Source: CAVTQY01 sp963736975
GTDB lineage: Bacteria; Pseudomonadota; Alphaproteobacteria; Acetobacterales; Acetobacteraceae
Reading direction: 5' to 3'
Assembly: GCA_963736975.1 (NCBI GenBank)
Contig: CAVTQY010000001.1
Location: forward strand, 372,001 to 436,000
Length of the DNA stretch: 64,000 nt
Positions 24,375 to 34,071 of this stretch are shown one piece after another. The first letter of the stretch is position 1, and each line of letters starts with the position of its first letter. Made by a program: the position numbers and the translations under genes. A model generated the notes under the pieces. The model did no database searches. It had not been told where the DNA came from and saw only the letters and a list, made by a program, of their open reading frames with translations.

Positions 24375-26059
24375 TGCGGCTGTGCTGGCAGTAGGTCTGC
24401 ACCTTCATCGAGCTGCGCTTCCATCTCGCCGGTGTGGAGTTCGCGGCGGCGCACCTCGGAAGGCCAGAGCCCTTCCGGACGCCAGCGCATCATCACGATC
24501 AATGCCGCACCATAAAACAGATAACGATACTCCCCGAATTCGCGCAGCAGCTCCGGCAGGCCGATCAGCGCGATCGAGCCGAGCACCACGCCGGGCAGGC
24601 TGCCCATGCCGCCGACGATGATCAGCGCCAGCACATTGATCGATATCAGCAACTGGAAGCTCGACGGGTACACCGAGGTCAGCATCACCGCGAAGATCGA
24701 TCCCGCCAGGCCGGCAAATGCCGCGCCGAGCCCATAAGCTAACAGTTTCGAACGCACCAGATTGATCCCGAGCGCCTGCGCCACGTCCTCGTCGTCGCGC
24801 AATGCCATCCAGGCGCGGCCCAGGCGCGAATTTTCCAATCGCCAGGCAATGAAGGCCGCGACGGCGGAACAGATCAGTGTCAGGTAGAAAAGCTGCACCG
24901 GACTGCCGAGCACGATGTCGCCGAGCCGCGGCTTCGGGATCTGCAGCACCCCCTGTGCGCCGCCCAACAGCGGCGCGGCGAAGTCCGACATGACCAGAAC
25001 GCGTACGATCTCGCCCAGGCCCATCGTGGCGACGGCGAGATAGTCGCCACGCACGCCAAGCACCGGCAGGCCGAATACCACGCCGACGCAGACCGCCAAC
25101 AGGACCGAGAGCGGCATCGCCAGCCAATAAGAGAGATGCAACAGCGCGTGCGGGCTGTCGGCGGTGACAAGCGCCGTGGTGTACGCGCCCACGGCAAAGA
25201 AAGCGACGAAGCCGAGATCGAGAAGTCCCGCCAGCCCGACTTCTAGATTCAGCCCCAACCCCATCAAGATGTACAAGCCGACCAGCATCAATACCTGGCC
25301 GATATAAGCGCCGGCAAGCAGCGGCATCAGCGCGAGCAACAGCACCGCGATGCCGGCGCGCAGCATGCGCTGGCGTCGGAGCTGGTCATCGTCGAGCGGC
25401 ACGGCGCGGCGTCGCCCGGTCGCAGCCCACGCCCAGTGGCCCAATCCGGCGACGACGAAAACGATCGCCGCACCAGTCGGCGTCAGTCCTTCCCAGGTGT
25501 AGAGCGTGTCGCGCACATCGCCGATCACGCCCTCATATTGCAGCATGAGCTGTATCAGTTCCTGGAACACCCCGGCGATTACCACTGCAACCACCCCGGC
25601 GATCAGAGTGCTGCGGATTGCTACCGGGCAGACCCGCAAAGCCGCCCCGACCAGCCCGGCCAGAAGCCCACCGCCGATCAGCACCACGGAACCGATGCCG
25701 GGGCCCAGCCCCAGCGTCAGCATGGTGACCAGCGCGGGTGTGAGCGCAATGAAGATCGACTGCGGGTGCAACGCCGCGACCAGCGCGACCAGCACCGCCA
25801 TCACAGCCCCGGCGGCGGCCCCGGCAACCGCGCCGGCGACAATTCGCTGCGAGCCGCCCGCAGCGTGGTTACGGGGCACGGCCACGGCGCCCGCACCAAT
25901 GCCGAGCAAAATCAGCACCGCCTGCCCGAGGGTGATCGTATCCACCACGATCCAGCGATTGTGAAACATCAGCAACACGCCGACCGCCGCGAGATGCACG
26001 CCGCCCGCGCCGAACATCAGCCCACGGGCGATGGCGCTGCGCGTCGTGCCGGGCGCCAC
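24371..26059 (-). CDS. livM: branched-chain amino acid-type ABC permease LivM with extra N-terminal membrane domain
   Basis: This is the membrane permease of the importer. The C-terminal part of about 340 residues is canonical LivM (GLNLEVGLAGLLDLGFVAFF, VRGDYLAVATMGLGEIVRVL, RAWMALRDDEDVAQALGINL). It is preceded by roughly 220 residues with several further hydrophobic segments, so the protein has 562 residues against about 320-430 for common LivM. Three bases separate it from livH. Confidence 0.92.
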   Translation of the reverse strand: MAPGTTRSAIARGLMFGAGGVHLAAVGVLLMFHNRWIVVDTITLGQAVLILLGIGAGAVAVPRNHAAGGSQRIVAGAVAGAAAGAVMAVLVALVAALHPQSIFIALTPALVTMLTLGLGPGIGSVVLIGGGLLAGLVGAALRVCPVAIRSTLIAGVVAVVIAGVFQELIQLMLQYEGVIGDVRDTLYTWEGLTPTGAAIVFVVAGLGHWAWAATGRRRAVPLDDDQLRRQRMLRAGIAVLLLALMPLLAGAYIGQVLMLVGLYILMGLGLNLEVGLAGLLDLGFVAFFAVGAYTTALVTADSPHALLHLSYWLAMPLSVLLAVCVGVVFGLPVLGVRGDYLAVATMGLGEIVRVLVMSDFAAPLLGGAQGVLQIPKPRLGDIVLGSPVQLFYLTLICSAVAAFIAWRLENSRLGRAWMALRDDEDVAQALGINLVRSKLLAYGLGAAFAGLAGSIFAVMLTSVYPSSFQLLISINVLALIIVGGMGSLPGVVLGSIALIGLPELLREFGEYRYLFYGAALIVMMRWRPEGLWPSEVRRRELHTGEMEAQLDEGADLLPAQPQ

Positions 26060-26062
26060 CGA

Positions 26063-27110
26063 TCAGGCCCGTTGCTTGGTCAGGCGTTCCCCCAGCAACC
26101 CGTGCGGGCGGAAGATCAGCACCATGATCAGCAACGTGAAGGCGATCAGATCACGCAGTTGATACGGCGCCGGTATCCCGAGCCCGTCCAGGAACAGCGA
26201 CGGTCCGACCAATTCCACGAGCCCGAGGAAAAATCCACCCAGCATGGCGCCTGGAATATTGCCGATGCCGCCCAGCACGGCCGCGCCAAACGCCTTCACG
26301 CCGGGTGTGAAGCCCATGTAGAAATACACCTGCTTGTAAACGAAAGCATAGAAAACGCCGGCAATGCCTGCCATCGCGCCGCCGAGTACGAAAGGTGAAA
26401 ACCACCACCTTGTTGACATCGATCCCCATCAGCGCCGCCGCCTCGGCATCCTCCGACGTGGCGCGCATCGCCGTGCCCATCCGCGTGCGCTGCACAATCA
26501 GGTAAAGCAGCGCCATGAACACGACTGCCAGCCCGATCACCAGAAGATCGGTGCGCGGCAGGGCGAACGGCCCAAAATGATAGGCCACCGCCTGCCAGGA
26601 TGGCGTCGGATACGCCTTCACCGCCGATCCGAACATGCCGCGGAATGTCTGTTCCAGGAAGAACGACACGCCGAAGGCACAGATCAGCGGTGCCAGCCCG
26701 ACGACCCGGCGGAACGGGCGGTAGGCGATCCGCTCGGTCAGCAACGCGACGCTAGTGGAGACGGCTATCGACATCGCCAGGATCGCCGCCATCCCAAGCA
26801 CCGGGTGCACCTCGAGAAACCCCGAATTCTCCAGCGGCGTGGCGACGAAATAGCCGGCGAAGGCGCCGCACATCATGAAATCGCCATGCGCAAAATTAAT
26901 CAGCCGCAGTACGCCGTACACCATGGTGTAGCCAAGCGCGATCTGCGCGTAGATGCTGCCGATGGTCAGCCCGAACAGCACGAAATCGAACCACTGCGCG
27001 GCGGTGTAGCGGTCCTTGATCAGCGAGCCGATCGTCCCGCCGACCACCACCACGACGATGCCGATGCGCAGCGCCCAGAGAACGACGTCAACCGCGTTGA
27101 CGCGGGCCAT
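26063..27110 (-). CDS. livH: branched-chain amino acid-type ABC permease LivH, frameshifted in this sequence
   Basis: This is the partner permease of LivM. From the ATG at 27110 (MARVNAVDVVLWALR) the frame carries QIALGYTMVYGVLRLINFAH and AEAAALMGIDVNKVVVFTF, then runs into non-homologous sequence. Homology resumes in another frame with VLGGAMAGIAGVFYAF and ends LRDLIAFTLLIMVLIFRPHG. One extra G at about 26390 (plus strand GAGTACGAAAGG) accounts for the break; without it the joint reads VVVFTFVLGGAMAG. A GTG at 27152 overlapping the livK stop is an alternative start. A sequence error is likelier than a real mutation because the rest of the operon is intact. Confidence 0.9.
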
Positions 27111-27148
27111 GGCAGACAGCCACGGCCCGCGCGCAACGACAGCATCAC

Positions 27149-28411
27149 TCACTTCGGCCAGATCTTGATCGGGTTCTTGCCGACACCGAAGGTCTTGGGA
27201 TCGGCCGAGGTGAACTGCAGCACCGAGCCGTGGAACTGTGCGCATTCACCATATTTGTCGCAGGCGATCGGCCCGCTAATGCCGTCGAACTTGGTGCTGA
27301 ACACCGCATCGCGCAGCGCCTTCTTGCCGATATAGAGAGTGCCCGAGTTGTCCGTCTTCGCCACCTTCTCGATCGCCTTGAAGGCTAGCTCAGCCGCATC
27401 ATAGGCGTTGGCGTGGAACCCGGAGATCGGCCCCTCGCCATAGTCTTTCTTGTACTCTTCGACGAATTTGGGATACCCCTTGCCCATCGCCGCCGGCGAG
27501 AGATCCGGATAGCCCATGCGGAAGCCCACCACCGCGGGGCCCGCCGCTTCGATGAAATCGGCCGACAACAGGGAGGCGCCGCCGAACAGCGAAGTATGCT
27601 CGAGACCCGGCACCTCCTTGGACTGGCGTAGGATCTGCGCGGCTGCCGCCGTGAAGATCGGCATATAGACCACGTCCGGCTTCTCGCTGGCGATACGCGT
27701 CAGCAACGGATGCATGTCCACATCGGTTGGCGCTATCGCCTCGCGCGACAGCACCTTGCCACCCAGTTTTTCGAAATCGTCCCCCATGACGGTGGCGAGT
27801 TGCTGGGCATACGGGCTGCCGTCATGCACCGTGACCACGGTTTTATAGCCGGCGGCCTTGTACAAATAATCAGCATCCGACGCGCCCTGATCTTTGTCGC
27901 TGAACACCGTACGGGCGAAACCGTCGTATTCCGGCTTGCGATTGGGCGCGGTCAGAGCGGGCGCGGTGCAGGCCGTGCCGATATTGGTGATGCCCGCCTG
28001 CCAAAGGATAGGCGCCGCCGGGGTTGCCGCCGACGAGCATCCTGGGCCGAGCACGATCACCATGTTGGGCGTCGAGGCAAGCTTCGTCGCCGCGGTTTGG
28101 CCACCTTCCGCGTTGCATTGGTCGTCTTCGGCGTCCAGCACGATCGGATGGCCAAGCAGCTTACCGCCGATATCCTTCATGGCGATTTCCACGCCACGCT
28201 TCTCATCCACCCCAAGCGCGGTATCCGGTCCGGACATTACCCAGTAACCGCCGATCACGATCGGCGCGCCTTTTGGGATGCGGATCACCCCGAGCGGGTC
28301 GGTCACCGGTCCCACTGTCGCCGCACTGGCCCACGAGGCCATCAGCGTCAGCACAAGCGCAACACCCAGCCCCGGCCAGAACCGGCCGCAGGCGTTTAGC
28401 CTTGTCCTCAC
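27149..28411 (-). CDS. livK: periplasmic substrate-binding protein of the Liv-type importer
   Basis: This periplasmic binding protein, type 1 (Leu/Ile/Val-binding family), has 420 residues. A signal peptide covers about residues 1-30 (hydrophobic VALVLTLMASW, then ASAAT). The mature protein has IVIGGYWVMSGPDTALGVDE, AEDDQCNAEGGQTAATKL, LGPGCSSAATPAAP and the second lobe FHANAYDAAELAFKAIEKV. It is the first gene of livKHMGF and has its own promoter at 28463-28492. Confidence 0.93.
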   Translation of the reverse strand: MRTRLNACGRFWPGLGVALVLTLMASWASAATVGPVTDPLGVIRIPKGAPIVIGGYWVMSGPDTALGVDEKRGVEIAMKDIGGKLLGHPIVLDAEDDQCNAEGGQTAATKLASTPNMVIVLGPGCSSAATPAAPILWQAGITNIGTACTAPALTAPNRKPEYDGFARTVFSDKDQGASDADYLYKAAGYKTVVTVHDGSPYAQQLATVMGDDFEKLGGKVLSREAIAPTDVDMHPLLTRIASEKPDVVYMPIFTAAAAQILRQSKEVPGLEHTSLFGGASLLSADFIEAAGPAVVGFRMGYPDLSPAAMGKGYPKFVEEYKKDYGEGPISGFHANAYDAAELAFKAIEKVAKTDNSGTLYIGKKALRDAVFSTKFDGISGPIACDKYGECAQFHGSVLQFTSADPKTFGVGKNPIKIWPK

Positions 28412-28462
28412 ATCCCCCTCCGTTTTTTGCCCCTGCCGGCGCTATGCGCGCCAGTGATGACA

Positions 28463-28492
28463 AGTATGAGGCGAGGGATTTGCTCAAGTCAA
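28463..28492 (-). promoter_or_regulatory. predicted promoter of livKHMGF
   Basis: On the minus strand TTGACT (28492-28487) is followed after 18 nt by CATACT (28468-28463), a reasonable sigma70-type promoter about 50 bp upstream of the livK ATG. It lies after the stop of the upstream glycosyltransferase on the same strand. Confidence 0.45.
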
Positions 28493-28524
28493 CGTGATGC
28501 ACCCGCCGGCCCGGGCCTGACGGG

Positions 28525-29583
28525 TCAGGTAACCACCCGGAGCCGCGGCCGCTGCTGGGTGGTAAGTCTCTCGTACAGCGTCAAATAATCCATTGCCATG
28601 CGCCGGGCCGTGAAACGGGCCTCGAAGCGCTGGCGAATTCCGGGCCGCGACAGCGCCGCCGCCCGCCCAATAGCCTCCACAGCTTCGGCTTCATTCTCGA
28701 CGATGCAGCCGGTCAGGCTGTCTTCGAGGATTTCCGGCACCGAGCCACGGTTGAAAGCGATCACCGGAGTGCCGCAGGCCATCGCCTCGATCATCACGAG
28801 GCCGAACGGCTCAGGCCAGTCTATCGGCATCAGCAAGGCGACGGCGCCGCTCAGGAACTCGGCCTTCTCGGAATCCCCGATCTCGCCCAGCAGCTCGATG
28901 TGCCGCCCGTCGATCATCGGGCGGATCTTCTCCCGGTAATAGGCCTCGTCCACGCGATCGACCTTGGCGGCGATCTTCAGCGGAATGCCCGCCCGGCGGG
29001 CGATGCGGATCGCCTTCTCCGGCCCCTTGTCCGGCGTGATGCGGCCGAGAAACGCAAGATACTGCGGCTTGACCGCCTGTGGCGTGAGCAGATCGTCAGG
29101 CAACCCATGATGGATCGTCATCTCGAAACTCGCTTCCGGCAGCGGCCGGCGCTGCGCATCCGAGATCGAGACCAGCGGCACGCGGGGGAAGCACCGATAA
29201 AGCGGCCGGTATTCCGGCAAATCCAGCCGCCCGTGCAGCGTCGTCACGAACGGCGTGCGCTGGCGGGTGAACAGCGAGAACGGCCAATAATCCAGATGAA
29301 AGTGCAACACATCGAATTCATCCGCGCAGCGATAGACGGTTTCCATCAGCAACATCTGCGGCGCGGCCACATCGAGCAGGCCGAAATCGAAGCGAAGCGC
29401 TTGCGGCCAGACCGGTTCAAGCCGGGCCGCAGTGATGGAATCCCCACTCGCGAATAGCGTCACATCCTGGCCGAGCGCCACCAGTTCCTCGGTCAGGTAG
29501 GAGACGACGCGCTCGGTTCCGCCATAAAGGCGCGGCGGCACCGCCTCGGTCAGTGGTGCAATCTGAGCAATTCGCATTTGCAT
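28525..29583 (-). CDS. glycosyltransferase family 4 protein
   Basis: This is a retaining GT-B glycosyltransferase of 352 residues. The N-terminal acceptor domain has the glycine-rich loop YGGTERVVSYLTEEL. The C-terminal donor domain starts around FLGRITPDKGPEKAIRIA and carries the EPFGLVMIEAMACGTPVIAF signature (the EX7E motif). GT4 enzymes use nucleotide-sugars to build polysaccharides, glycolipids or trehalose. It is divergent from otsA (102 bp between starts), which suggests shared stress or glycan physiology, but acceptor and donor are unknown. Confidence 0.9.
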   Translation of the reverse strand: MQMRIAQIAPLTEAVPPRLYGGTERVVSYLTEELVALGQDVTLFASGDSITAARLEPVWPQALRFDFGLLDVAAPQMLLMETVYRCADEFDVLHFHLDYWPFSLFTRQRTPFVTTLHGRLDLPEYRPLYRCFPRVPLVSISDAQRRPLPEASFEMTIHHGLPDDLLTPQAVKPQYLAFLGRITPDKGPEKAIRIARRAGIPLKIAAKVDRVDEAYYREKIRPMIDGRHIELLGEIGDSEKAEFLSGAVALLMPIDWPEPFGLVMIEAMACGTPVIAFNRGSVPEILEDSLTGCIVENEAEAVEAIGRAAALSRPGIRQRFEARFTARRMAMDYLTLYERLTTQQRPRLRVVT

Positions 29584-29685
29584 CTTCTCCCACGAGAGGC
29601 GCCATCACCCCGACAGAGGATACAAACGCGACGGTTCAGGTTTTTTTGAGGCGATCTCCCGACAAAAAGTGGCCAAATATGGTGC

Positions 29686-31101
29686 ATGGCGCGAGTCGTC
29701 GTCGTCTCGAACCGGGTGCCGGTTCCCTCCGAACGTGGCCCGCGCGCAGGCGGCCTCGCGGTGGCGCTGGCCGATGCGCTGCATCCGGGCGCGCTCTGGT
29801 TCGGATGGAGCGGCAAGCGCTCGGCGCGCACGAGCCATCAGCCCGAACTGCAGCAGGCGGCCGGCGTCACCTACGCAACCATCGACCTGAGCGAGGCGGA
29901 TTACCGCCTGTTCTATGCCGGGTTCTCGAACGGCGTGCTCTGGCCGCTGCTGCACTACAGGCTCGGGCTGGTGAACTACCGCAGCGAGGAATACCGCGGC
30001 TACCGGGCGGTGAACCACCGGTTCGCGCGATCGCTGGCGCCGCTGCTGCGATCGGATGACGTCCTCTGGGTGCACGACTACCACCTGATCCCGCTCGGTG
30101 AAGAATTGCGGGCGCTCGGCGTGACAAACCGCCTCGGCTTCTTCCTGCACACCCCGTTCGTGCCGCCCGAAGTGGCGCTCGCCGTTCCGCACGCGGCCGA
30201 CCTGCTGGTATCCGCCTGCACCTACGACATCGTCGGCTTCCATACGGATGGGTTTCGCGCCGCCTTCCTTCGTTGCGCCGAACAGGTGCTTCACGTCACG
30301 CCGGACCGCAACGGCGTCGTCGCCGTCAATGGCGGGCGGACTGAGACTATCGTCGATCCAATCGGCATCGACGCCGACGGTTTCGCGACCTGGGCGGTCC
30401 AATCCGCCGCGGGGTCGGAGGCCCGGCGGATGAAAGCGAGCCTTGCCGGGCGCAGGTTGGCGATCGGGGTTGACCGGCTGGATTATTCCAAAGGCCTCCC
30501 TAATCGTTTCGAGGCGTTCGGACGGTTGCTCGCCGGCCATCCGGAACATCGGCGGAGGGTGAGCTTTCTGCAGATCGCCGCAAGGTCGCGCGAGGACCTG
30601 AAGACCTATCAGGCTCTGAGCCAGGAACTGGACGGAATAGTCGGCGAGATCAACGGCCAGTATTCCGAGTTCGACTGGGTGCCGCTCCGCTACATGACGC
30701 GTGCGGTCGGCCGGCGCACGCTGGCGGGGTTTTACCGAATCGCCCGCGTCTGCGTCGTAACGCCGCTGCGCGACGGCATGAACCTGGTGGCGAAGGAGTT
30801 CGTGGCCGCCCAGGACCCGGCAGACCCCGGCGTGCTGGTGCTGTCGCGTTTTGCCGGCGCCGCCGACGAGCTGACCGACGCGCTGATCATCAACCCGTTC
30901 GACCCGGACGAAATCGCCGCCGCCATGCACACCGCCTTCAGCATGGATCTCGCCGAACGGCAGCGCCGCTACCAAGGACTGCGCGCGAAAGTGTGGGAGA
31001 ACACGGCCGCCCGGTTCTGCCAGACATTCCTGTCCCATCTGAACGCACCGTCGATGGGATCACCGGTCGAGCGCGCCCCGGCTCGGGCGCAAGCGTCATG
31101 A
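29686..31101 (+). CDS. otsA: alpha,alpha-trehalose-phosphate synthase
   Basis: OtsA (GT20) joins UDP-glucose and glucose-6-phosphate to trehalose-6-phosphate. The 471 residues show VVVSNRVPVPSERGPRAGGL (phosphate and sugar binding), VLWVHDYHLIPL, FFLHTPF, GVDRLDYSKGLPNRFEAF and RDGMNLVAKEFVAAQ. All are family signatures. No otsB phosphatase is adjacent. The stop overlaps the next start (ATGA), coupling otsA to an acyl-CoA ligase gene, an uncommon partner. Confidence 0.96.
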   Translation: MARVVVVSNRVPVPSERGPRAGGLAVALADALHPGALWFGWSGKRSARTSHQPELQQAAGVTYATIDLSEADYRLFYAGFSNGVLWPLLHYRLGLVNYRSEEYRGYRAVNHRFARSLAPLLRSDDVLWVHDYHLIPLGEELRALGVTNRLGFFLHTPFVPPEVALAVPHAADLLVSACTYDIVGFHTDGFRAAFLRCAEQVLHVTPDRNGVVAVNGGRTETIVDPIGIDADGFATWAVQSAAGSEARRMKASLAGRRLAIGVDRLDYSKGLPNRFEAFGRLLAGHPEHRRRVSFLQIAARSREDLKTYQALSQELDGIVGEINGQYSEFDWVPLRYMTRAVGRRTLAGFYRIARVCVVTPLRDGMNLVAKEFVAAQDPADPGVLVLSRFAGAADELTDALIINPFDPDEIAAAMHTAFSMDLAERQRRYQGLRAKVWENTAARFCQTFLSHLNAPSMGSPVERAPARAQAS

Positions 31102-32651
31102 CCAAACTCACCGTGCACGGCCCCTTGACTCTTGCGCGTTGCCCTCCGTTGGCCGATCTGGTGAGGCATATGAGGGCAACAGCCAATCTGGGTTGCGCGC
31201 TCGCCGAGGGCAGCGCGGCGACGGCGCTGATCGATCTCGGCGATGCGGCCGGCCCGCGCCGTTACAGCTACCAGGAGATCGAGCGGCAGAGCGATGCCCT
31301 CGCCCGCGGACTGTTGCAGCGCGGCCTGCGCCGGGGCGAGCGGGTGGCAATCCTTGCCGCCAATCGCGCCGAATATCTCATCGCCTTTCTCGGCACCATG
31401 CGCGCCGGCCTGGTTTCTGTGCCCGTCAACCATAAGCTTCCGTCTGCAACGGTCGCGTTCATCATCAAGGACTGCGACGCCCGCCTGATGATCTGCGACG
31501 CGATGCGCCGCTCGCTCGTACCGCCTGGCCTGCCATGCATCGCTATGCCGGCGAACTGGAACGACCTGCTGCAGCCGGGGCCGTTCACGGCAGTCCAGCC
31601 GGATGACCAAGAGCCGGCGATGTTCCTTTACACCTCCGGCTCGACGGGACGGCCGAAAGGCGTCGTGCTGTCGCACCGGAGCCATTTGTGGGTTCTGGAG
31701 GTCCGCACGCGCGTGCCGCCGCCGCCTGGCAGGCGCGTGCTGGTGGCCGCACCGCTCTATCACATGAACGGCTTGGCGATGTGTCAGGCTACCTTGGCGA
31801 ACGGCGGCACCATCGTCCTGCTGCCAACGTTCACCGCCGAGTCCTACATCGACGCGGCGGCCGCGTATCACGTCCAGGTTCTGACTGCCGTACCAACCAT
31901 GATCGCCATAATGCTGCGCGCGCGCGAGCAACTCGCTGTGGCCGATCTCTCCTCGGTCGATAGCATCCGCATCGGCTCGGCGCCGTTGTCGCAGCGTCTG
32001 CTGGAGCAGATCCGCGAGGCCTTCCCGCGAACCGAGCTCTCCAACGGCTACGGCACCACCGAGGCAGGACCGATCGTCTTCGCCCCGCATCCGGACGGAT
32101 TGCCGCTACCCGACCTGTCGCCGGGAGTGGCGCATCCGGAGGTCGCGCTGCGGCTCTGCCGCGACGGTCGCATTGTCGGCGACGAAGGCGTGCTCGAGAT
32201 GCGTTGCCCGGCAATGACGACCGGCTATCACAAGCTGCCGGAGGTCACGAATCGCGCCATAACCGAGGACGGGTTCTACATCACCGGCGATGTGTTCCGT
32301 TGCGATTCCGACGGCTTCTACTTCTTCGTCGGCCGGGTGGACGACATGTTTGTCTGCGGCGGCGAGAATATCTATCCTGGCGAGGTAGAAACGATGCTGG
32401 AAACGCATCCGGCCGTTGCCCAGGCCTGTGTCGTGCCGGTGCCGGACGAGCTCAAGGGCATGAAGCCGGTCGCGTTTGTCGTGCCCCGGCCGCCCGTGAC
32501 CGAAGACGAGCTGAAGCAGTACACGCTCGCCAACGGCCCAGCCTATGCGCACCCGCGCCGCGTCTGGTTTCTCGAAGAACTGCCGCTCGCCGGTACCAAC
32601 AAGATCGACCGGCGCAAACTGGCGGAGCTTGCCATGGAGGATATGCGATGA
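31098..32651 (+). CDS. AMP-dependent acyl-CoA synthetase/ligase
   Basis: This ANL-superfamily enzyme activates a carboxylic acid as acyl-adenylate and then acyl-CoA. The 517 residues from the ATG at 31098 show the P-loop LYTSGSTGRPKGVVLSH, NGYGTTEAG, FYITGDVF, GRVDDMFVCGGENIYPGEVE (hinge) and the catalytic Lys in GTNKIDRRKL. The acyl substrate is not predictable. It is coupled to otsA upstream and to the oxidoreductase downstream by four-base overlaps. A longer upstream reading overlaps otsA and is rejected. Confidence 0.9.
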   Translation: MTKLTVHGPLTLARCPPLADLVRHMRATANLGCALAEGSAATALIDLGDAAGPRRYSYQEIERQSDALARGLLQRGLRRGERVAILAANRAEYLIAFLGTMRAGLVSVPVNHKLPSATVAFIIKDCDARLMICDAMRRSLVPPGLPCIAMPANWNDLLQPGPFTAVQPDDQEPAMFLYTSGSTGRPKGVVLSHRSHLWVLEVRTRVPPPPGRRVLVAAPLYHMNGLAMCQATLANGGTIVLLPTFTAESYIDAAAAYHVQVLTAVPTMIAIMLRAREQLAVADLSSVDSIRIGSAPLSQRLLEQIREAFPRTELSNGYGTTEAGPIVFAPHPDGLPLPDLSPGVAHPEVALRLCRDGRIVGDEGVLEMRCPAMTTGYHKLPEVTNRAITEDGFYITGDVFRCDSDGFYFFVGRVDDMFVCGGENIYPGEVETMLETHPAVAQACVVPVPDELKGMKPVAFVVPRPPVTEDELKQYTLANGPAYAHPRRVWFLEELPLAGTNKIDRRKLAELAMEDMR

Positions 32652-33658
32652 AGGCCGTCGTGGTGCACGCGCATGGCGGACCCGAAGTGATGGAGTTGGC
32701 CACCGATTTCCCCGATCCAACCATCGGCGAAGGCGACGTGCTGGTCCGCGTGCGCGCTACGTCGCTGAACTACCACGACGTTTTCACCCGCCGCGGCATG
32801 CCGGGGATCAAGATTCCGATGCCGCTGATCATGGGCCTCGACATAGCAGGCGAAATCGCAGCGATCGGACCCGGCGTGACCGGCTGGTCGGTCGGTGACC
32901 GCGTGCTGGTTGACCCGATCAACCGCGTCGAAGGCGGGCTGATGGGCGAGACCACGCATGGCGGCCTCGCCGAGCTGTGCCGTGCACGCGCCCACCAGCT
33001 TATCCGTCTGCCCGATGATATCAGTTACGCTGACGCCGCGGCGCTGCCCGTTGCCTACGGTACCGCGCATCGCATGATGTTCACCCGCGGCAGCGTGAAA
33101 GCGGGGGAAAAAGTACTGATCCTCGGCGCGTCCGGCGGCGTCGGCGTGTGCTGCGTGCAGCTTGCCAAGGAAGTTGGCGCCATCGTGGTGACCTGTGCCG
33201 GGTCGCAGGACAAACTCGACCGGTTGCAGGCGCTCGGTGCCGATCACGTGCTGAACTACACGGAGCGCGACTTCGTCAAAGAAATGTGGGCGCTGTTCGG
33301 CAAGCCAAGCCGCCGCGGGGCCGCCGCGACGAACGGCCTTGATGTGGTGGTGAACTTTACCGGCGGCGACACCTGGGTGCGCTCGATGCGCGTGCTGAAA
33401 GTGGGCGGCCGGCTGCTCACCTGCGGTGCCACGGCCGGCTACGACCCGCCGGAAGATATCCGTTTCATCTGGACCTTCGAACTGGACGTGCGCGGTTCCA
33501 ACGGCTGGCAACGCAGCGATATCGCCGCACTGCTGCAGAAGGTGCGGCAGGGTCGGCTGAACACGCTGGTTCGCACATATCCTTTGGAACAGGCACAAGA
33601 GGCACTGCGCCTGATCGAGGACCGCCAGGTGTTCGGCAAGATCGTGGTGGTACCGTGA
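32648..33658 (+). CDS. zinc-type/quinone oxidoreductase (MDR superfamily)
   Basis: This medium-chain dehydrogenase/reductase has 336 residues. The GroES-like N-terminus (MKAVVVHAHGGPEVMELATD, LNYHDVFTRRGMPG, GLDIAGEIAAIGPGV) is followed by a Rossmann domain with ILGASGGVGVCCVQLAKEVG. The cysteine cluster of the structural zinc is not obvious, so the quinone reductase/enoyl reductase-like branch fits better than alcohol dehydrogenase. It is the third gene of the otsA operon, coupled on both sides. Confidence 0.88.
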   Translation: MKAVVVHAHGGPEVMELATDFPDPTIGEGDVLVRVRATSLNYHDVFTRRGMPGIKIPMPLIMGLDIAGEIAAIGPGVTGWSVGDRVLVDPINRVEGGLMGETTHGGLAELCRARAHQLIRLPDDISYADAAALPVAYGTAHRMMFTRGSVKAGEKVLILGASGGVGVCCVQLAKEVGAIVVTCAGSQDKLDRLQALGADHVLNYTERDFVKEMWALFGKPSRRGAAATNGLDVVVNFTGGDTWVRSMRVLKVGGRLLTCGATAGYDPPEDIRFIWTFELDVRGSNGWQRSDIAALLQKVRQGRLNTLVRTYPLEQAQEALRLIEDRQVFGKIVVVP

Positions 33659-34071
33659 GCGATAAGCCGGACATAACGGAGCTGCAGCAGCGACTGGCCC
33701 ACTCGCCCTTTATCGACTTCCTGCACCTGACGATCACCAAGGCCGATCCTGCCGCGCAGGAGATCGAAATGACGCTGCCGATGCGCCCGGAGTTCGAGCG
33801 CGGCAGAGGCTCTGGCCAGTGGCACGGCGGCCCGATTGCCGCCGCGATCGACACGGTGGGCGACTACGCGCTGGTGATGCTGCTCGGCCGCCCGCTGCCA
33901 ACCATCAATTTCCGCGTGGATTATTTGCGTCCGGCAATGAACACGTCACTCCGACTTACCGCGCACGTGCGTCGGGCTGGCAAGAGCGTCGGCGTGGTGG
34001 ACGTGGACGTCACCGACGACAACGGCAGGCTCGTCGCGATCGGCCGCGCGAGCTACTCGACACTGGCCTAA
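33655..34071 (+). CDS. PaaI-type hotdog-fold thioesterase
   Basis: A 138-residue single hotdog domain starting at a GTG overlapping the previous stop. The active-site region GQWHGGPIAAAIDTVGDYA and the strand INFRVDYLRPAMNT match the PaaI/4HBT family, which hydrolyses acyl-CoA thioesters. With the ligase two genes upstream it could control one acyl-CoA pool. Its end overlaps paoC tail to tail by four bases. Confidence 0.85.
   Translation: MSDKPDITELQQRLAHSPFIDFLHLTITKADPAAQEIEMTLPMRPEFERGRGSGQWHGGPIAAAIDTVGDYALVMLLGRPLPTINFRVDYLRPAMNTSLRLTAHVRRAGKSVGVVDVDVTDDNGRLVAIGRASYSTLA

Noticed and set aside
29605..31038. A 477-residue minus-strand open frame opposite otsA
   Set aside because: Mirror of a clearly conserved OtsA sequence, with typical antisense composition.
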